From: Nitrosospira multiformis
GTDB lineage: Bacteria > Pseudomonadota > Gammaproteobacteria > Burkholderiales > Nitrosomonadaceae
Direction of reading: 5' to 3'
NCBI RefSeq assembly: GCF_003050865.1
Contig: NZ_QAOK01000023.1
Span: forward strand, 1 to 54,062
Length of the DNA stretch: 54,062 bases
The notes below the pieces were generated by a model. The model saw nothing but the letters and a program-made list of their open reading frames with translations, searched no databases and was not told the origin of the DNA. This document shows positions 12,401 to 19,378 of this stretch, piece by piece (the first letter of the stretch is position 1; every line of letters starts with the position of its first letter). The position numbers and the translations under genes are program-made.

Positions 12401-15400
12401 GAAGTGAAACCGACGGCAGAACACGCTCCGTCGAACGTACCAGCTACCCACTGACGGCAGTTGCGGCGCCCGGTAAATCCCTCCTGCTCAAGCTCCTGTA
12501 TGACCGTGCACGTTTTACCGACGACATAGTCATGCGCATACTCAACCACTGGCGCATGCTGCTGGAAGGCCTAACGGCAAACCCATCTGGTTCTGTGGCC
12601 GATCTATCGTTGCTCTCGAACGCCGAGCGGCGGCAGTTCATGGACTGGAACCGTAACGAGCGCAAATATCCGCACACCTGCTGCATACACGAGCTTTTTC
12701 TGGAACAGGCTGCGCGTACACCTGACGCGATCGCGGTCGTCTTCCGGGATTCCCGGCTCACTTATCGTGAAATCAGTGATCGCGCCCACCTCATTGCCAA
12801 CCATTTGCGCAGCCGCGGGGTAGGCCCGGATATCCCCGTGGCTCTCTGCCTCGAACGTTCGCCTGAGATGGTGATCGGTGTAATCGCCATCCTTATTGCA
12901 GGGGGAGGCTGCCTGCCGCTCGATCCGGCATATCCCCGTGAACGGCTCGCCTTCATGCTGCAAGACAGTGGCGCGCCTTTACTGCTTACCCAGCGTACGC
13001 TGGTTGATCGATTACCTCCTCATTGCGTGCTTTACATGGACGAACCGCTTGCGACAGCGGAGACCACACCGCATGTCCGGCCGAAACCGGAGAATCTGGC
13101 ACCGGAGAATCTGGCCTATATCATCTATACATCCGGTTCCACTGGCAAGCCAAAGGGAGTAGCTGTGCCGCATCGAACGCTTGTCAATCTGACGGCCTGG
13201 CAAAGCGATAAACCTGATCCTGCCGCAGTTACACTGCAATTTGCACCACTGAGCTTTGACGTTGCGTTCCAGGAGATTTTCTCTGCCCTTTGCACTGGCG
13301 CGACCTTGATCCTGGCTGAGGAAACGATGCGCCAGGATCCGGAAGCGCTATGGCAGTTGATAGAAGAAAAGAACGTCAACAGGCTATATCTTCCTTTCGT
13401 TGCGCTACAGCAACTGGCCGAGGCCGCCTCGCGGCTCGCAACGCTTCCGGCGAACCTGCGTGAAATCATTACAGCCGGGGAGCAGCTGCAGATCACCCCT
13501 TCCATCCGCAAGCTTTTCTCGCGGCTTCCCGCCTGCAAGCTGCATAACCAGTATGGTCCCTCGGAAACACATGTGGTTACCACTTTTACGCTCGCTGGCG
13601 CGGCAGACGGGTGGTCCCTTCTTCCTCCCATTGGCCGCCCGATCGCCAATACGCGCATCCACCTGTTCGACGCCGATAAACGTCTCGTACCCGTCGGCGT
13701 ACCAGGAGAGATTCATGTCGGGGGAGACTGTCTTGCATGGGGATACCTCAATCGTCCCGAGCTGACTGCGGAAAAATTTATAACCGACCCTGACTACCCG
13801 GACCGCCGCCTCTATAGGACAGGGGATCTGGCTCGCTATCTTCCTGGTGGGGATATCGAGTTTCTCGGCCGTCTCGACCATCAGGTCAAGCTTCGCGGCT
13901 TTCGCGTGGAGCCAGGGGAAGTGGAGGGAGTGCTTGTTAACCATCCTGCGGTACGCGAGGCCGTCGTGACAGTGCGCGAGGACGATCCCGGCAACCGCAG
14001 GCTGGTCGCATACGTGGTGCCCCGGATTGAACTGCCTGCTGCCGCTGATCTTCGCCGGTATTTAGTCGAGCGACTCCCCGAGTATCTGGTGCCTTCGGCA
14101 TTCGTTTTTCTGAAGAGCCTGCCAACGACCCCCAGCGGCAAAATAGACCGTCGCGCGCTGCCGGTTCCTGACCAGTCGCGGCCTGATCTGGGGCGCGCGC
14201 CCCTAATGCCGCGTAATGAGGAAGAAGTGCGAATTGCGCGAATCTGGGCAGAGGTTCTCAACCTGAATACTGTCGGTGTGGAGGATAATTTTTTTGAACT
14301 GGGTGGTCATTCCCTGTTGGCGACACGGGTGATTTCAAGAATCAGGGATGTTTTTGGCACGGAAGTTCCGTTACGCCAGCTGTTCGAGTTTCCAACTGTT
14401 GCCGGTTTTGCTCATGCAATCCGTCAGCAGTCAGGCAAAAATCCTGCAGAGCCGGGAATTCCTGCGGGATTGAGAATCGGTCCCTGTCCGTTGTCGTTTG
14501 CCCAGCAAAGGCTGTGGTTTTTCGAGCAACTGTATCCTGGCAGCACGGTTTATCACCTGAGCACAGTGTTGCCGTTCGACGGCCTGCTGGATCGCAAGGC
14601 CCTGGAAGAGAGCCTGGGCGATCTGCTCGACCGCCACGAGGCGCTGCGCACCACCTTCACTGCCCTGGACGGAGCCCCGGTACAGCTCATTGCACCGCAT
14701 CTGCGCATTGAGATGCCCCTGGTGGATGTCAGCAAGCCAGCGGACGGGTGTCTGGAACGCGCCCGGGAAGCAGCCCGCACTGCACTGGCCGAGCCCTTCG
14801 ATCTGGTCCGCGGTCCGCTGCTGCGCGCCACTCTGGTGCGGCTTGAGCACGATTATCACTGGCTGGTGCTGGTGCTCCATCATATCGTTGCCGATGGCTG
14901 GTCATTCGAAGTGCTGCATCGCGATCTGCGCGCGCTCTATGAAGCCAGGTGCCGACATGAGCAGGCAGCATTGCCGGCACTTCCTGTCCAGTACGCAGAC
15001 TTTGCCTGCTGGCAGCGGCGCATTCTGCAAGGGGAGCGGCTGGATGCCCTGTTTGCCTATTGGCAGGCGCAACTGAAGGATGCTCCGGCACAACTCGCCC
15101 TGCCTGCGGACCGGCCGCGCCCGGTTCAATCCAGCTATCGCGGGGGACGGTGCGGCGTATCGATCGATGCAACACTGACAGCCCGGCTGCGCGCGCTGGG
15201 ACAATCGCAAGGGGCAACCTTGTTCATGACACTGCTGGCTGCCTTTGGCGTGCTGTTGTCCCGCTACAGCGGCCAATCCGACCTGGTGATCGGCACTCCC
15301 ATCGCCAACCGCACCCGCAGCGAACTGGAAGGATTGATCGGGTTTTTCGTCAATACGCTGGCCTTGCGCCTCGATCTCTCAGGCAATCCCTCGTTTACCA

Positions 15401-17775
15401 CTCTGCTCGAGCGCGTGCGCAACGTGACAACCGCTGCTTACACCCATCAGGACATGCCTTTCGAGATGCTGGTCGCAAGACTCGCTCCCAAACGACACTT
15501 GAGCCAGACCCCGCTCTTCCAGGTAATGTTCAATCTGCTGAATATCGGGGAACGACGCTCTGATACTGCCTCCCAACCCCGGAGTGATGAACCCGATCCC
15601 TTGCCCGCTGACCAGTTGGACACCTCGGCAGCCGAATTTGATGAGCCCGCAAAATTCGACCTCACTCTGTATGCCATGGAATACGATCGAACCATCCGGT
15701 TCGAGGCCGTATATGCGCTGAATCTTTTCGAACTCGCTACCATGCAACGAATTCTTGGCCACTTTACAACGCTTCTGGAAAACATCGTTACCCATCCCGA
15801 TTCACCGCTCTCCCGTTTACGGCTCACCCGTGACATAGCTTTGGGAAGGAACACTGTCGCACCCCAAATTCCTTTTAATCCGTTCCCGGAACAAGCGATC
15901 GAGCAGTCTATAGGAAGCCGCTTCCGGGAACAGGCGGAGCATTATCCCGATCACGTTGCGATCTGGATAAGTAATCATCGTTGGACTTACAGAAAGCTGG
16001 AAGAACTATCCAACCGGGTTGCCAATGCAGTTCTTGCCATGCGAGGGGAAGGCCCAGAGGGAATTGCGCTGCTCTTCCGCGACGGTGCGCACATGATCAT
16101 CGCCATGCTCGGTGTACTGAAAGCCGGGAAAGCGTATATTCCCCTGGATCCTGCTCATCCAGAGGTCCGGATTGAACAACTCATCGGCAGTTCCAGCGCG
16201 GCCGCAGTCCTGACAGACGTGACCGGCTTTTCTTCGGCGCATGTCCGGTCAATTCTGCTTGCCGAGACTGAATGCTACGACGTGAGTCCGCCGCCTCCGG
16301 TTTCTCCAGATGCAGTGGCCTATATTCTCTACACTTCAGGTTCTACAGGAGCGCCGAAAGGCGTAGTACAGACTCATCGCAACGTCCTGAGTCAGGTGCG
16401 CGCCTACAGCAATAACCTGCACATATGCGCAGAGGATCGCCTCACATTTGTCTCTTCATATGGCGTGGATGCTGCCGTTCAGGATGTATTCGGCGCCCTG
16501 CTGAATGGCGCGACACTGTATCCTGTTTCGGTGCGAGAGGAGGGTGTGGGTGCGCTTGTCAATTGCCTTGTGGAACATGAAATCACAGTTTTCCATTCGA
16601 CACCCACCGTATTCCGTCACCTTGTAAATGACATACCGGAAAATGCCCGTCTCGAAAAACTCCGCCTCATTGCACTGGGTGGGGAAGTTATGTATCGGCG
16701 CGATGTCGACCTGTTTCGGGTGCACTTCAGCCCGGATTGCCTTCTCGTCAATGGTTATGGTCTGACTGAATCAACCATGGCGCTACAGTATTTTATCGAC
16801 CACAAAACGCCATTGGTGCGGGATTCCGTTCCAGTCGGCTATCCGGTTGATGGCATCGAGCTTCTCCTGCTGGATGAAACCGGGGAAGCGGCGGAGGTTT
16901 ATTGTCCGGGAGAGATCGTATTGTGCGGTCCCTCTATTGCCCTGGGTTACTGGCGACAAGGCAGTATCGCGCCGTTTCCGGCGGGTACGAATGGACGACC
17001 TCTTTATCGGACCGGCGATCTCGGCCGCCGGCTTCCGGATGGCAGTATCGAATTCATCGGGAGACGGGATTTTCAGGTAAAGGTGCGTGGTTATCGCATT
17101 GAACCGGGAGAAATTGAAAATCAACTTCTGGCCTGCCCTGGAGTGAACCAGGCAGCTGTTATTGCGGAAGAATCATGCGATGGCAATGGTGAAAGGCTTG
17201 TCGGATATGTCTCCGCACAGCCCGGACACGCTCTGGCGCCAGGTGATTTGCGGCGGCATCTTGCCAGGCAACTGCCCGATTACCTGGTGCCGTCAACGTT
17301 TGTCATACTGAAGGAACTGCCCACAACCCCCAGCGGGAAGCTCGATCGCCAGGCGCTGCCCACACCGATAACGCTGACTGACAGCTTTGTTCCTCCGCAG
17401 AACGCTGCGGAGGCAAAGATTGCGGAAATCTGGCGGCAAATACTCGGCATCGAGAATATCGGTGTTCAGGACAACTTTTTTTCAATCGGCGGGCATTCGC
17501 TTCTTGCAACCCAGGTTATTTCTCGGCTGCGGGATGAATTCGGGGTGGAACTGCCGCTCCAGCAGATTTTTGAGACGCCCGTCATTGCGGATCTGGCGCT
17601 CGTTGTTACTGGCGCACAGTCGGAGAGCGTACCATTGCCAGCGATCCGGCCATTACCGCGATGGAGGCATCGCGCAAGCGTTTCCGCACTTGGAGAGGTC
17701 GAGCTTTCGGCAGACCTGAAAGCACTGCTGGACCGTTTTGTCTCTGCCGACAGTCCCGTTCAAACAGCACTTTAA
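3463..17775 (+). CDS. Four-module non-ribosomal peptide synthetase, C-A-T-C-A-T-E-C-A-T-C-A-T, no thioesterase
   Basis: A 4,770-residue NRPS. C1 has HHIVADG at 150-156, followed by A1 (about 470-980) and T1 (Ser1027). C2 has HHIIADG from 1208, followed by A2 (about 1533-2058) and T2 in an epimerisation-type setting (GGDS, Ser2105). The E domain has HHLAVDG from 2287 and also GWFTTIFP, GYGLLRY and FNYLGQ. C3 (HHVLLDG from 2755, LSPMQEGMLFH) is the type that accepts a D-residue; A3 and T3 (Ser3617) follow. C4 has HHIVADG from 3806, followed by A4 (about 4140-4630) and T4 (Ser4679), and the protein ends about 90 residues later without a TE or reductase domain. Specificity residues read by eye on the GrsA numbering: A1 DAFWLGATFK (valine-like), A2 DVENVVAITK (unassigned), A3 DVQYIAQVVK (proline-like), A4 DAQHILGMAK (unassigned, core YGLTES). 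Prediction: tetrapeptide with a D-residue at position 2. The start is ATG 3463 after AAAGGAAG; ATG 3466 is possible. Release mechanism and product are unknown. Confidence 0.95.
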   Translation: MMEKAARSMPTTNSETFLFPTSFAQQRLWFFEQLYPGSTVYHLSTVLPFDGLLDRKALEESLGDLLDRHEALRTTFTALDGAPVQLIAPHLRIEMPLVDVSKPADGCLERAREAARTALAEPFDLVRGPLLRATLVRLEHDYHWLVLVLHHIVADGWSFEVLHRDLRALYEARCRHEQAALPALPVQYADFACWQRRILQGERLDALFAYWQAQLKDAPAQLALPADRPRPVQSSYRGGRCGVSIDATLTARLRALGQSQGATLFMTLLAAFGVLLSRYSGQSDLVIGTPIANRTRSELEGLIGFFVNTLALRLDLSGNPSFTTLLERVRNVTTAAYTHQDMPFEMLVARLAPKRHLSQTPLFQVMFNLQNVPAPEQEEEVADKPGTRYRDEFVTAKFDLLLSLVDDGHRVTGYFEYAADLFDIEAIHRMAVHLETLLIAVAADPAGSAGSACGISSLPIVTQAERAQLLVEWNATHTEYPRNACIQGLFEEQAARRPDAVAIVLEKDWLTYGELNLRANRLAHRLRRFGVGPETLVGVCLERSFELIIALLGVLKAGGAYLPLEPGTPQARLSAMLHDAGAKVLLTQRKFADVLRGVLQGETNQLICLDDECEETELESASDPASGTRPDNLAYVCYTSGSTGVPKGVAVEQRAVVRLVKGTDYATFTPDDVFLQFAPIAFDASTFEIWACLLNGGKLVIMPPEAPSLEKLSSVIAHQRISTLWLTSGLFHQMVDNHCEELNAVRQLLAGGDVLSPDHIRRMGQQNPQCILIAAYGPTENTTFTSCYRVPAPERIHCPIPIGRPIANTEVYVLDDRLQPVPIGVTGELYIGGEGLARGYLNRPELTAERFIAHPFRPQGRVYRTGDWVRYLPDGNLEFIGRRDQQVKVRGFRVELGEVEAALHAYPGVREAVATMREDAPGDKRLIAYVVADAEEPPSASEWRRFLQERLPGYMVPSAFVAIPALPLTPNGKLDRAALPAPSIVRETEAVAPRTQDEQRLADIFAELLRIPKVGIHDNFFELGGHSLLATRAVSRIRDVLHATVPLHVLFDAPTVGELALRLGPRTASQPIQRRPEGPCPLSFSQQRLWFLDQLSPNSAAYNICTTFAFKGLLDATVLRQSLGEIVRRHEIMRTTFTAIDGQGIQVVMPPSPPQLTVIDLREASAAEARRIINTEAEIPFDLVTGPLFRTTLLRIGELDHLLVLAMHHIIADGWSLGIIKQELAVLVESYSSHEASPLPEIPIQYGDFACWQRRTLQGEQLNGLFGYWKKQLEDAPEQLCLPTDYPRPAVQSFRGASLSVTLPPRLARGLQDLSQRKGVTLFMTLLTAFGVLLSRYSGQSDIVVGTPIANRTRSELEGLIGFFVNTLALRLDLSGDPSFAVLLERVRNVTTGAYTHQDMPFEMLVARLAPARHLDHSPLFQVMFSLDKENSGSETLLPIMPISSATSDFVEARGAAKFDLTLAMTEFNDGITASFEYATDLFEPATIRRMLDHFLVLVDGIINNVEQRLSGLPLLSAMEQQQLLVDWNATATLFPRDCCIHTLFELQAMRSPDAIALEADHERLTYEQLNHRADQLARCLREIKPGTPVGLLIDRGMEMAVGILGILKAGAAYIPLDSRLPAERIAFILSDTAAPAVVTRTEFRHRLAGYSGRVICPEDAKPDEAETTSVEEADATGNAGPENLAYIIYTSGSTGTPKGVMISHRSLVNHAIAISRSYELCSSDRVLQIAPPAFDVAAEEIFPSWLSGATVVAWTDTGPPAFSDLIDLVDNRHLSVLNLPASYWHGWVAELSSLRLPESLRLVVVGSEPVIAARLVDWLRHTHGDINLINAYGPSETTITAIIYKVPAGGDFRNHTGTGSSSVAVSPDPSVRSVPSVPIGRPIANTEVYVLDDRLQPVPIGVAGELYIGGEGLARGYLNRPELTAERFIAHPFRPEGRVYRTGDWVRYLPDGNLEFIGRRDQQVKVRGFRVELGEVEAALHAYPGVREAVATMREDAPGDKRLIAYVVADADEPPSASEWRRFLQERLPGYMVPSAFVAIPALPLTPNGKLDRAALPAPSIVRETEVVAPRTQDEQRLADIFAELLRIPKVGIHDNFFELGGDSILAIQIVARARCTGLHFTPRQIFEQPTIAGLLTVVNTAPIPAGKETVPGTAPLTPIQHWFFEQKLANPQHYNQAALLQVSPDIDDARWVYTFAQLLTHHDALRLRFFHTGEEWIQTLADPPAEIPYRRTDLSEITPPHRAAAIATHAAKVQASLDLTRGPLLRAELFDFGVDEKPLLLIAIHHLAVDGISWRILLEDLETVSAVADHPPLLPSKTTAFTFWARKLAAYAGSTELREEAAYWLTTLPSHAVQLPTDRPAPPEANTAGSSRMVVVTLAPTETERLLREAAQAHHSTAEEILLTALALTLSRWTESDVTLVDLEGHGREAIFDEVDLSRTVGWFTTIFPVPLDVSSCADHGAALRQIKERLHAVPRRGIGYGLLRYMSEGEAEQYLKRLPEAQISFNYLGQFEHAADPGAREDDLRGPACSESGRRRYLIDINGGIFADRLHLSWIYSEAVHHRDTIEALATVFMEKLRELVNYCPFQGESALSPMDFPLSNLDHSQLKGLLADNPDLEDIYPLSPMQEGMLFHTLLDPDSGIYVEQLHHCFQNGINVEAFEQSWRRLVARHPVLRTTFHWKGLNTPLQIVHRDAQLDCQCLDWRESPRKGEQLQEFLQNDRKRGFDLSKAPPMRIVLIRTAENQFEFIWSHHHVLLDGWSVPVLFSELGDFYDAMERGIQHDPPPPRPYRDYIAWLRDQDRNAAHAYWKRRLAGFSAAIPLTVDRVHPGAKATEGYDEKYIRLSTALTSRLETFARENRLTLNTLVQAAWALLLSRYSGENDIVFGVIVAGRPAAIPGVESMVGLFINALPSRISVSSSMTVLNWLQELQKHQLEDREYEYSPLAEVQRLSEVAAGMPLFESLLVFQNYPLRGPTKGSETDGRTRSVERTSYPLTAVAAPGKSLLLKLLYDRARFTDDIVMRILNHWRMLLEGLTANPSGSVADLSLLSNAERRQFMDWNRNERKYPHTCCIHELFLEQAARTPDAIAVVFRDSRLTYREISDRAHLIANHLRSRGVGPDIPVALCLERSPEMVIGVIAILIAGGGCLPLDPAYPRERLAFMLQDSGAPLLLTQRTLVDRLPPHCVLYMDEPLATAETTPHVRPKPENLAPENLAYIIYTSGSTGKPKGVAVPHRTLVNLTAWQSDKPDPAAVTLQFAPLSFDVAFQEIFSALCTGATLILAEETMRQDPEALWQLIEEKNVNRLYLPFVALQQLAEAASRLATLPANLREIITAGEQLQITPSIRKLFSRLPACKLHNQYGPSETHVVTTFTLAGAADGWSLLPPIGRPIANTRIHLFDADKRLVPVGVPGEIHVGGDCLAWGYLNRPELTAEKFITDPDYPDRRLYRTGDLARYLPGGDIEFLGRLDHQVKLRGFRVEPGEVEGVLVNHPAVREAVVTVREDDPGNRRLVAYVVPRIELPAAADLRRYLVERLPEYLVPSAFVFLKSLPTTPSGKIDRRALPVPDQSRPDLGRAPLMPRNEEEVRIARIWAEVLNLNTVGVEDNFFELGGHSLLATRVISRIRDVFGTEVPLRQLFEFPTVAGFAHAIRQQSGKNPAEPGIPAGLRIGPCPLSFAQQRLWFFEQLYPGSTVYHLSTVLPFDGLLDRKALEESLGDLLDRHEALRTTFTALDGAPVQLIAPHLRIEMPLVDVSKPADGCLERAREAARTALAEPFDLVRGPLLRATLVRLEHDYHWLVLVLHHIVADGWSFEVLHRDLRALYEARCRHEQAALPALPVQYADFACWQRRILQGERLDALFAYWQAQLKDAPAQLALPADRPRPVQSSYRGGRCGVSIDATLTARLRALGQSQGATLFMTLLAAFGVLLSRYSGQSDLVIGTPIANRTRSELEGLIGFFVNTLALRLDLSGNPSFTTLLERVRNVTTAAYTHQDMPFEMLVARLAPKRHLSQTPLFQVMFNLLNIGERRSDTASQPRSDEPDPLPADQLDTSAAEFDEPAKFDLTLYAMEYDRTIRFEAVYALNLFELATMQRILGHFTTLLENIVTHPDSPLSRLRLTRDIALGRNTVAPQIPFNPFPEQAIEQSIGSRFREQAEHYPDHVAIWISNHRWTYRKLEELSNRVANAVLAMRGEGPEGIALLFRDGAHMIIAMLGVLKAGKAYIPLDPAHPEVRIEQLIGSSSAAAVLTDVTGFSSAHVRSILLAETECYDVSPPPPVSPDAVAYILYTSGSTGAPKGVVQTHRNVLSQVRAYSNNLHICAEDRLTFVSSYGVDAAVQDVFGALLNGATLYPVSVREEGVGALVNCLVEHEITVFHSTPTVFRHLVNDIPENARLEKLRLIALGGEVMYRRDVDLFRVHFSPDCLLVNGYGLTESTMALQYFIDHKTPLVRDSVPVGYPVDGIELLLLDETGEAAEVYCPGEIVLCGPSIALGYWRQGSIAPFPAGTNGRPLYRTGDLGRRLPDGSIEFIGRRDFQVKVRGYRIEPGEIENQLLACPGVNQAAVIAEESCDGNGERLVGYVSAQPGHALAPGDLRRHLARQLPDYLVPSTFVILKELPTTPSGKLDRQALPTPITLTDSFVPPQNAAEAKIAEIWRQILGIENIGVQDNFFSIGGHSLLATQVISRLRDEFGVELPLQQIFETPVIADLALVVTGAQSESVPLPAIRPLPRWRHRASVSALGEVELSADLKALLDRFVSADSPVQTAL
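3526..4570. repeat. Near-identical C-domain repeat, copy 1 (C1)
   Basis: About 1,045 bp encoding most of C1 is repeated at 14494-15538 (C4), offset 10,968. I saw two base differences, both in the first 70 bases. The boundaries are abrupt, which suggests recent segmental duplication or gene conversion inside the gene. Confidence 0.9.
5863..6536. repeat. Near-identical A-domain end repeat, copy 1 (A1/T1)
   Basis: About 674 bp covering the C-terminal part of A1 and the start of T1 is repeated at 9097-9770 (A2/T2), offset 3,234. I count about 18 differences by eye (roughly 97% identity). Homology stops sharply at the T-domain GG(H/D)S motif, where GGHS and GGDS types part. Confidence 0.88.
9097..9770. 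repeat. Near-identical A-domain end repeat, copy 2 (A2/T2)
   Basis: Partner of 5863-6536. The substrate-pocket region upstream (A3-A5 motifs) is not shared, so the exchange left the specificity residues of A1 and A2 different. Confidence 0.88.
14494..15538. repeat. Near-identical C-domain repeat, copy 2 (C4)
   Basis: Partner of 3526-4570. Homology to C1 ends at 15538, within the codons following the FQVMFNL motif, after which the two C domains are clearly different. Confidence 0.9.
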
Positions 17776-17803
17776 GGAGATTAAGGAAACTAAGGAGGCA
17801 ACA

Positions 17804-18436
17804 GTGGACATGATACAGCAACGGGAAAGTCCTGAAATAAACCTCGTCGAGACCAATGACGAGGTTACGCTCTACATAGGTGACGGCCAGGCCATGCAAG
17901 GATGGGAACAAGCACTCATGTGGGAATCAGCCGATATCCTTTGCGGGTTTGGCTCGGAATTCCTCGAAGTGGGCTTGGGTTTGGGCATTTCAGCCCTGCG
18001 GATCGCCGCCAACCCCGCGACCCGCCACCATACCGTAATCGAAAAATTTCCCAAGGTCATCGAGCTTTTTCGTGAACGTAATCCCTCGCCCCCGACACCG
18101 CTGGAAATTGTGGAGGCGGATTTTTTCGAGTATATCCATAAGATGAAACCGGAAAGCGTTGACGGCATTTTCTTCGACCCCTATCTCGTCCCCGTTTCAC
18201 TATGGGATGAGGAAGAGTTATGGATGGAAGTAATGCCGGCGGTAACGCGCACATTGCGGCAAGGCGGAGTCTTTATCCCCTGCTTCTCTACCCGCCCGGT
18301 GCTGCGATGGCAATTCGTCCATCACTTTGACCGGATCATGGTCGAGCGGCGATCCTATGCCTCGTACGCGACGACCGATTACGTCACAAGGAATAGCGGT
18401 GAAGCCTATATACAGTGTTTCATCCGGGTTCGATAG
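17804..18436 (+). CDS. Guanidinoacetate-methyltransferase-like SAM-dependent methyltransferase
   Basis: Class I SAM-dependent methyltransferase of 210 residues, probably the tailoring enzyme of the NRPS product. The segment MQGWEQALM before motif I, the SAM loop LEVGLGLGIS (54-63), the acidic residue after strand 2 (VIEKF), VDGIFFDPY, and LRQGGVFIPCF follow the layout of guanidinoacetate N-methyltransferase and related arginine methyltransferases. AAGGAGG at about 17792-17798 lies 5 bases before GTG 17804 and 11 before ATG 17810. Either can be the start, and GTG is chosen. The gene begins 28 bases after the NRPS stop, so it is very likely cotranscribed. The actual methyl acceptor (guanidino, amide or carboxyl group) cannot be told from the sequence. 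Confidence 0.82.
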   Translation: MDMIQQRESPEINLVETNDEVTLYIGDGQAMQGWEQALMWESADILCGFGSEFLEVGLGLGISALRIAANPATRHHTVIEKFPKVIELFRERNPSPPTPLEIVEADFFEYIHKMKPESVDGIFFDPYLVPVSLWDEEELWMEVMPAVTRTLRQGGVFIPCFSTRPVLRWQFVHHFDRIMVERRSYASYATTDYVTRNSGEAYIQCFIRVR

Positions 18437-18468
18437 AAGTCCTGCGCTCGATCAATGCGATCAATGCG

Positions 18469-19215
18469 CTATTGATCAGATGGATGCCAGCGGAGGCCTG
18501 ACTCATAATCCCAAAATTCAACTGCGTTGATCGACGTGTTGACAGCAACGCAACCGACCATGTTTCTTTTTGGCTTAAAGAGCAGCAATTGCCAGGAATC
18601 CGCAAGAGCATGATCATCGGAGTCAAAGAGAATCTTCGGCTCGTTATTCACGATGCCAATCTCGAAGCTGTCCAAGGGCTTGGAAAGTCCTCGTCCCAGC
18701 GCTTTGATGTAGGCCTCCTTGCAGGTCCACAGCATGAAAAATGCGTCATCCCGGGCATCATGAGCCATCCCATCCAGCCAGGCCTGCTCGCCAGTTGCAA
18801 AATATGAGGAAATCGACCCGAGCGAACTGAAATCCCGGACTGTCTCAGCATCCACTCCTATCTCGGCTCCGCATGTGACGGCGTGGATTATGCAATCGCC
18901 GGAATGCGTTACATTGAACTGCACTGAACTGTCGGGATATTGAAGAAACGGTTTGCCGTACTGATTTTTTTTGAACCGAATCCGCTCAGGAGCAAAACCT
19001 GTATATCGGGCCATCAACGAGCGAAGAGAGGCGCGGGCTAGAATGGATTGTTCCCGATCCTGACGGAAGTGGAAGCGGGCAGCGTGCAGCTTCTCCTCTT
19101 CATCAAGAAGCGACAGGTGATAATCGAACGATATCCGCGTTTGCGCAACCGATACGAACCAGAGGTGGGCCGTTCGTTCGGGAAGTCCGATCACTGTGGA
19201 AGCTCCATCATTCAT
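18469..19215 (-). CDS. Sfp-type 4'-phosphopantetheinyl transferase
   Basis: Transfers phosphopantetheine from coenzyme A to the conserved serine of carrier domains, here most likely the four T domains of the adjacent NRPS. The 248 residues are typical of the Sfp class and show GKP (87-89), FNVTHS (100-105), the Mg-binding IGVDAE (119-124) and WTCKEAYIKALGRG (163-176), where the acidic and lysine residues are conserved. It is convergent with the methyltransferase (32 bases between stops) and so has its own promoter, within 19216-19375. Its presence inside the island makes the cluster self-sufficient for activation. Confidence 0.93.
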   Translation of the reverse strand: MNDGASTVIGLPERTAHLWFVSVAQTRISFDYHLSLLDEEEKLHAARFHFRQDREQSILARASLRSLMARYTGFAPERIRFKKNQYGKPFLQYPDSSVQFNVTHSGDCIIHAVTCGAEIGVDAETVRDFSSLGSISSYFATGEQAWLDGMAHDARDDAFFMLWTCKEAYIKALGRGLSKPLDSFEIGIVNNEPKILFDSDDHALADSWQLLLFKPKRNMVGCVAVNTSINAVEFWDYESGLRWHPSDQ

Positions 19216-19378
19216 GTCCTATTCCCACATGTGCTGTTGTACGCCAAACGTATCCGCGTAGTTGCGCCGGTCCACAGAATGTGGCTATCAATTTTTTGGC
19301 GACCGCGACAACAGCATAGAAGCCCCCAACAATACCGTTAGCTAGTATCCGGCACGGGCCGCAGCATTATGAGATGGA

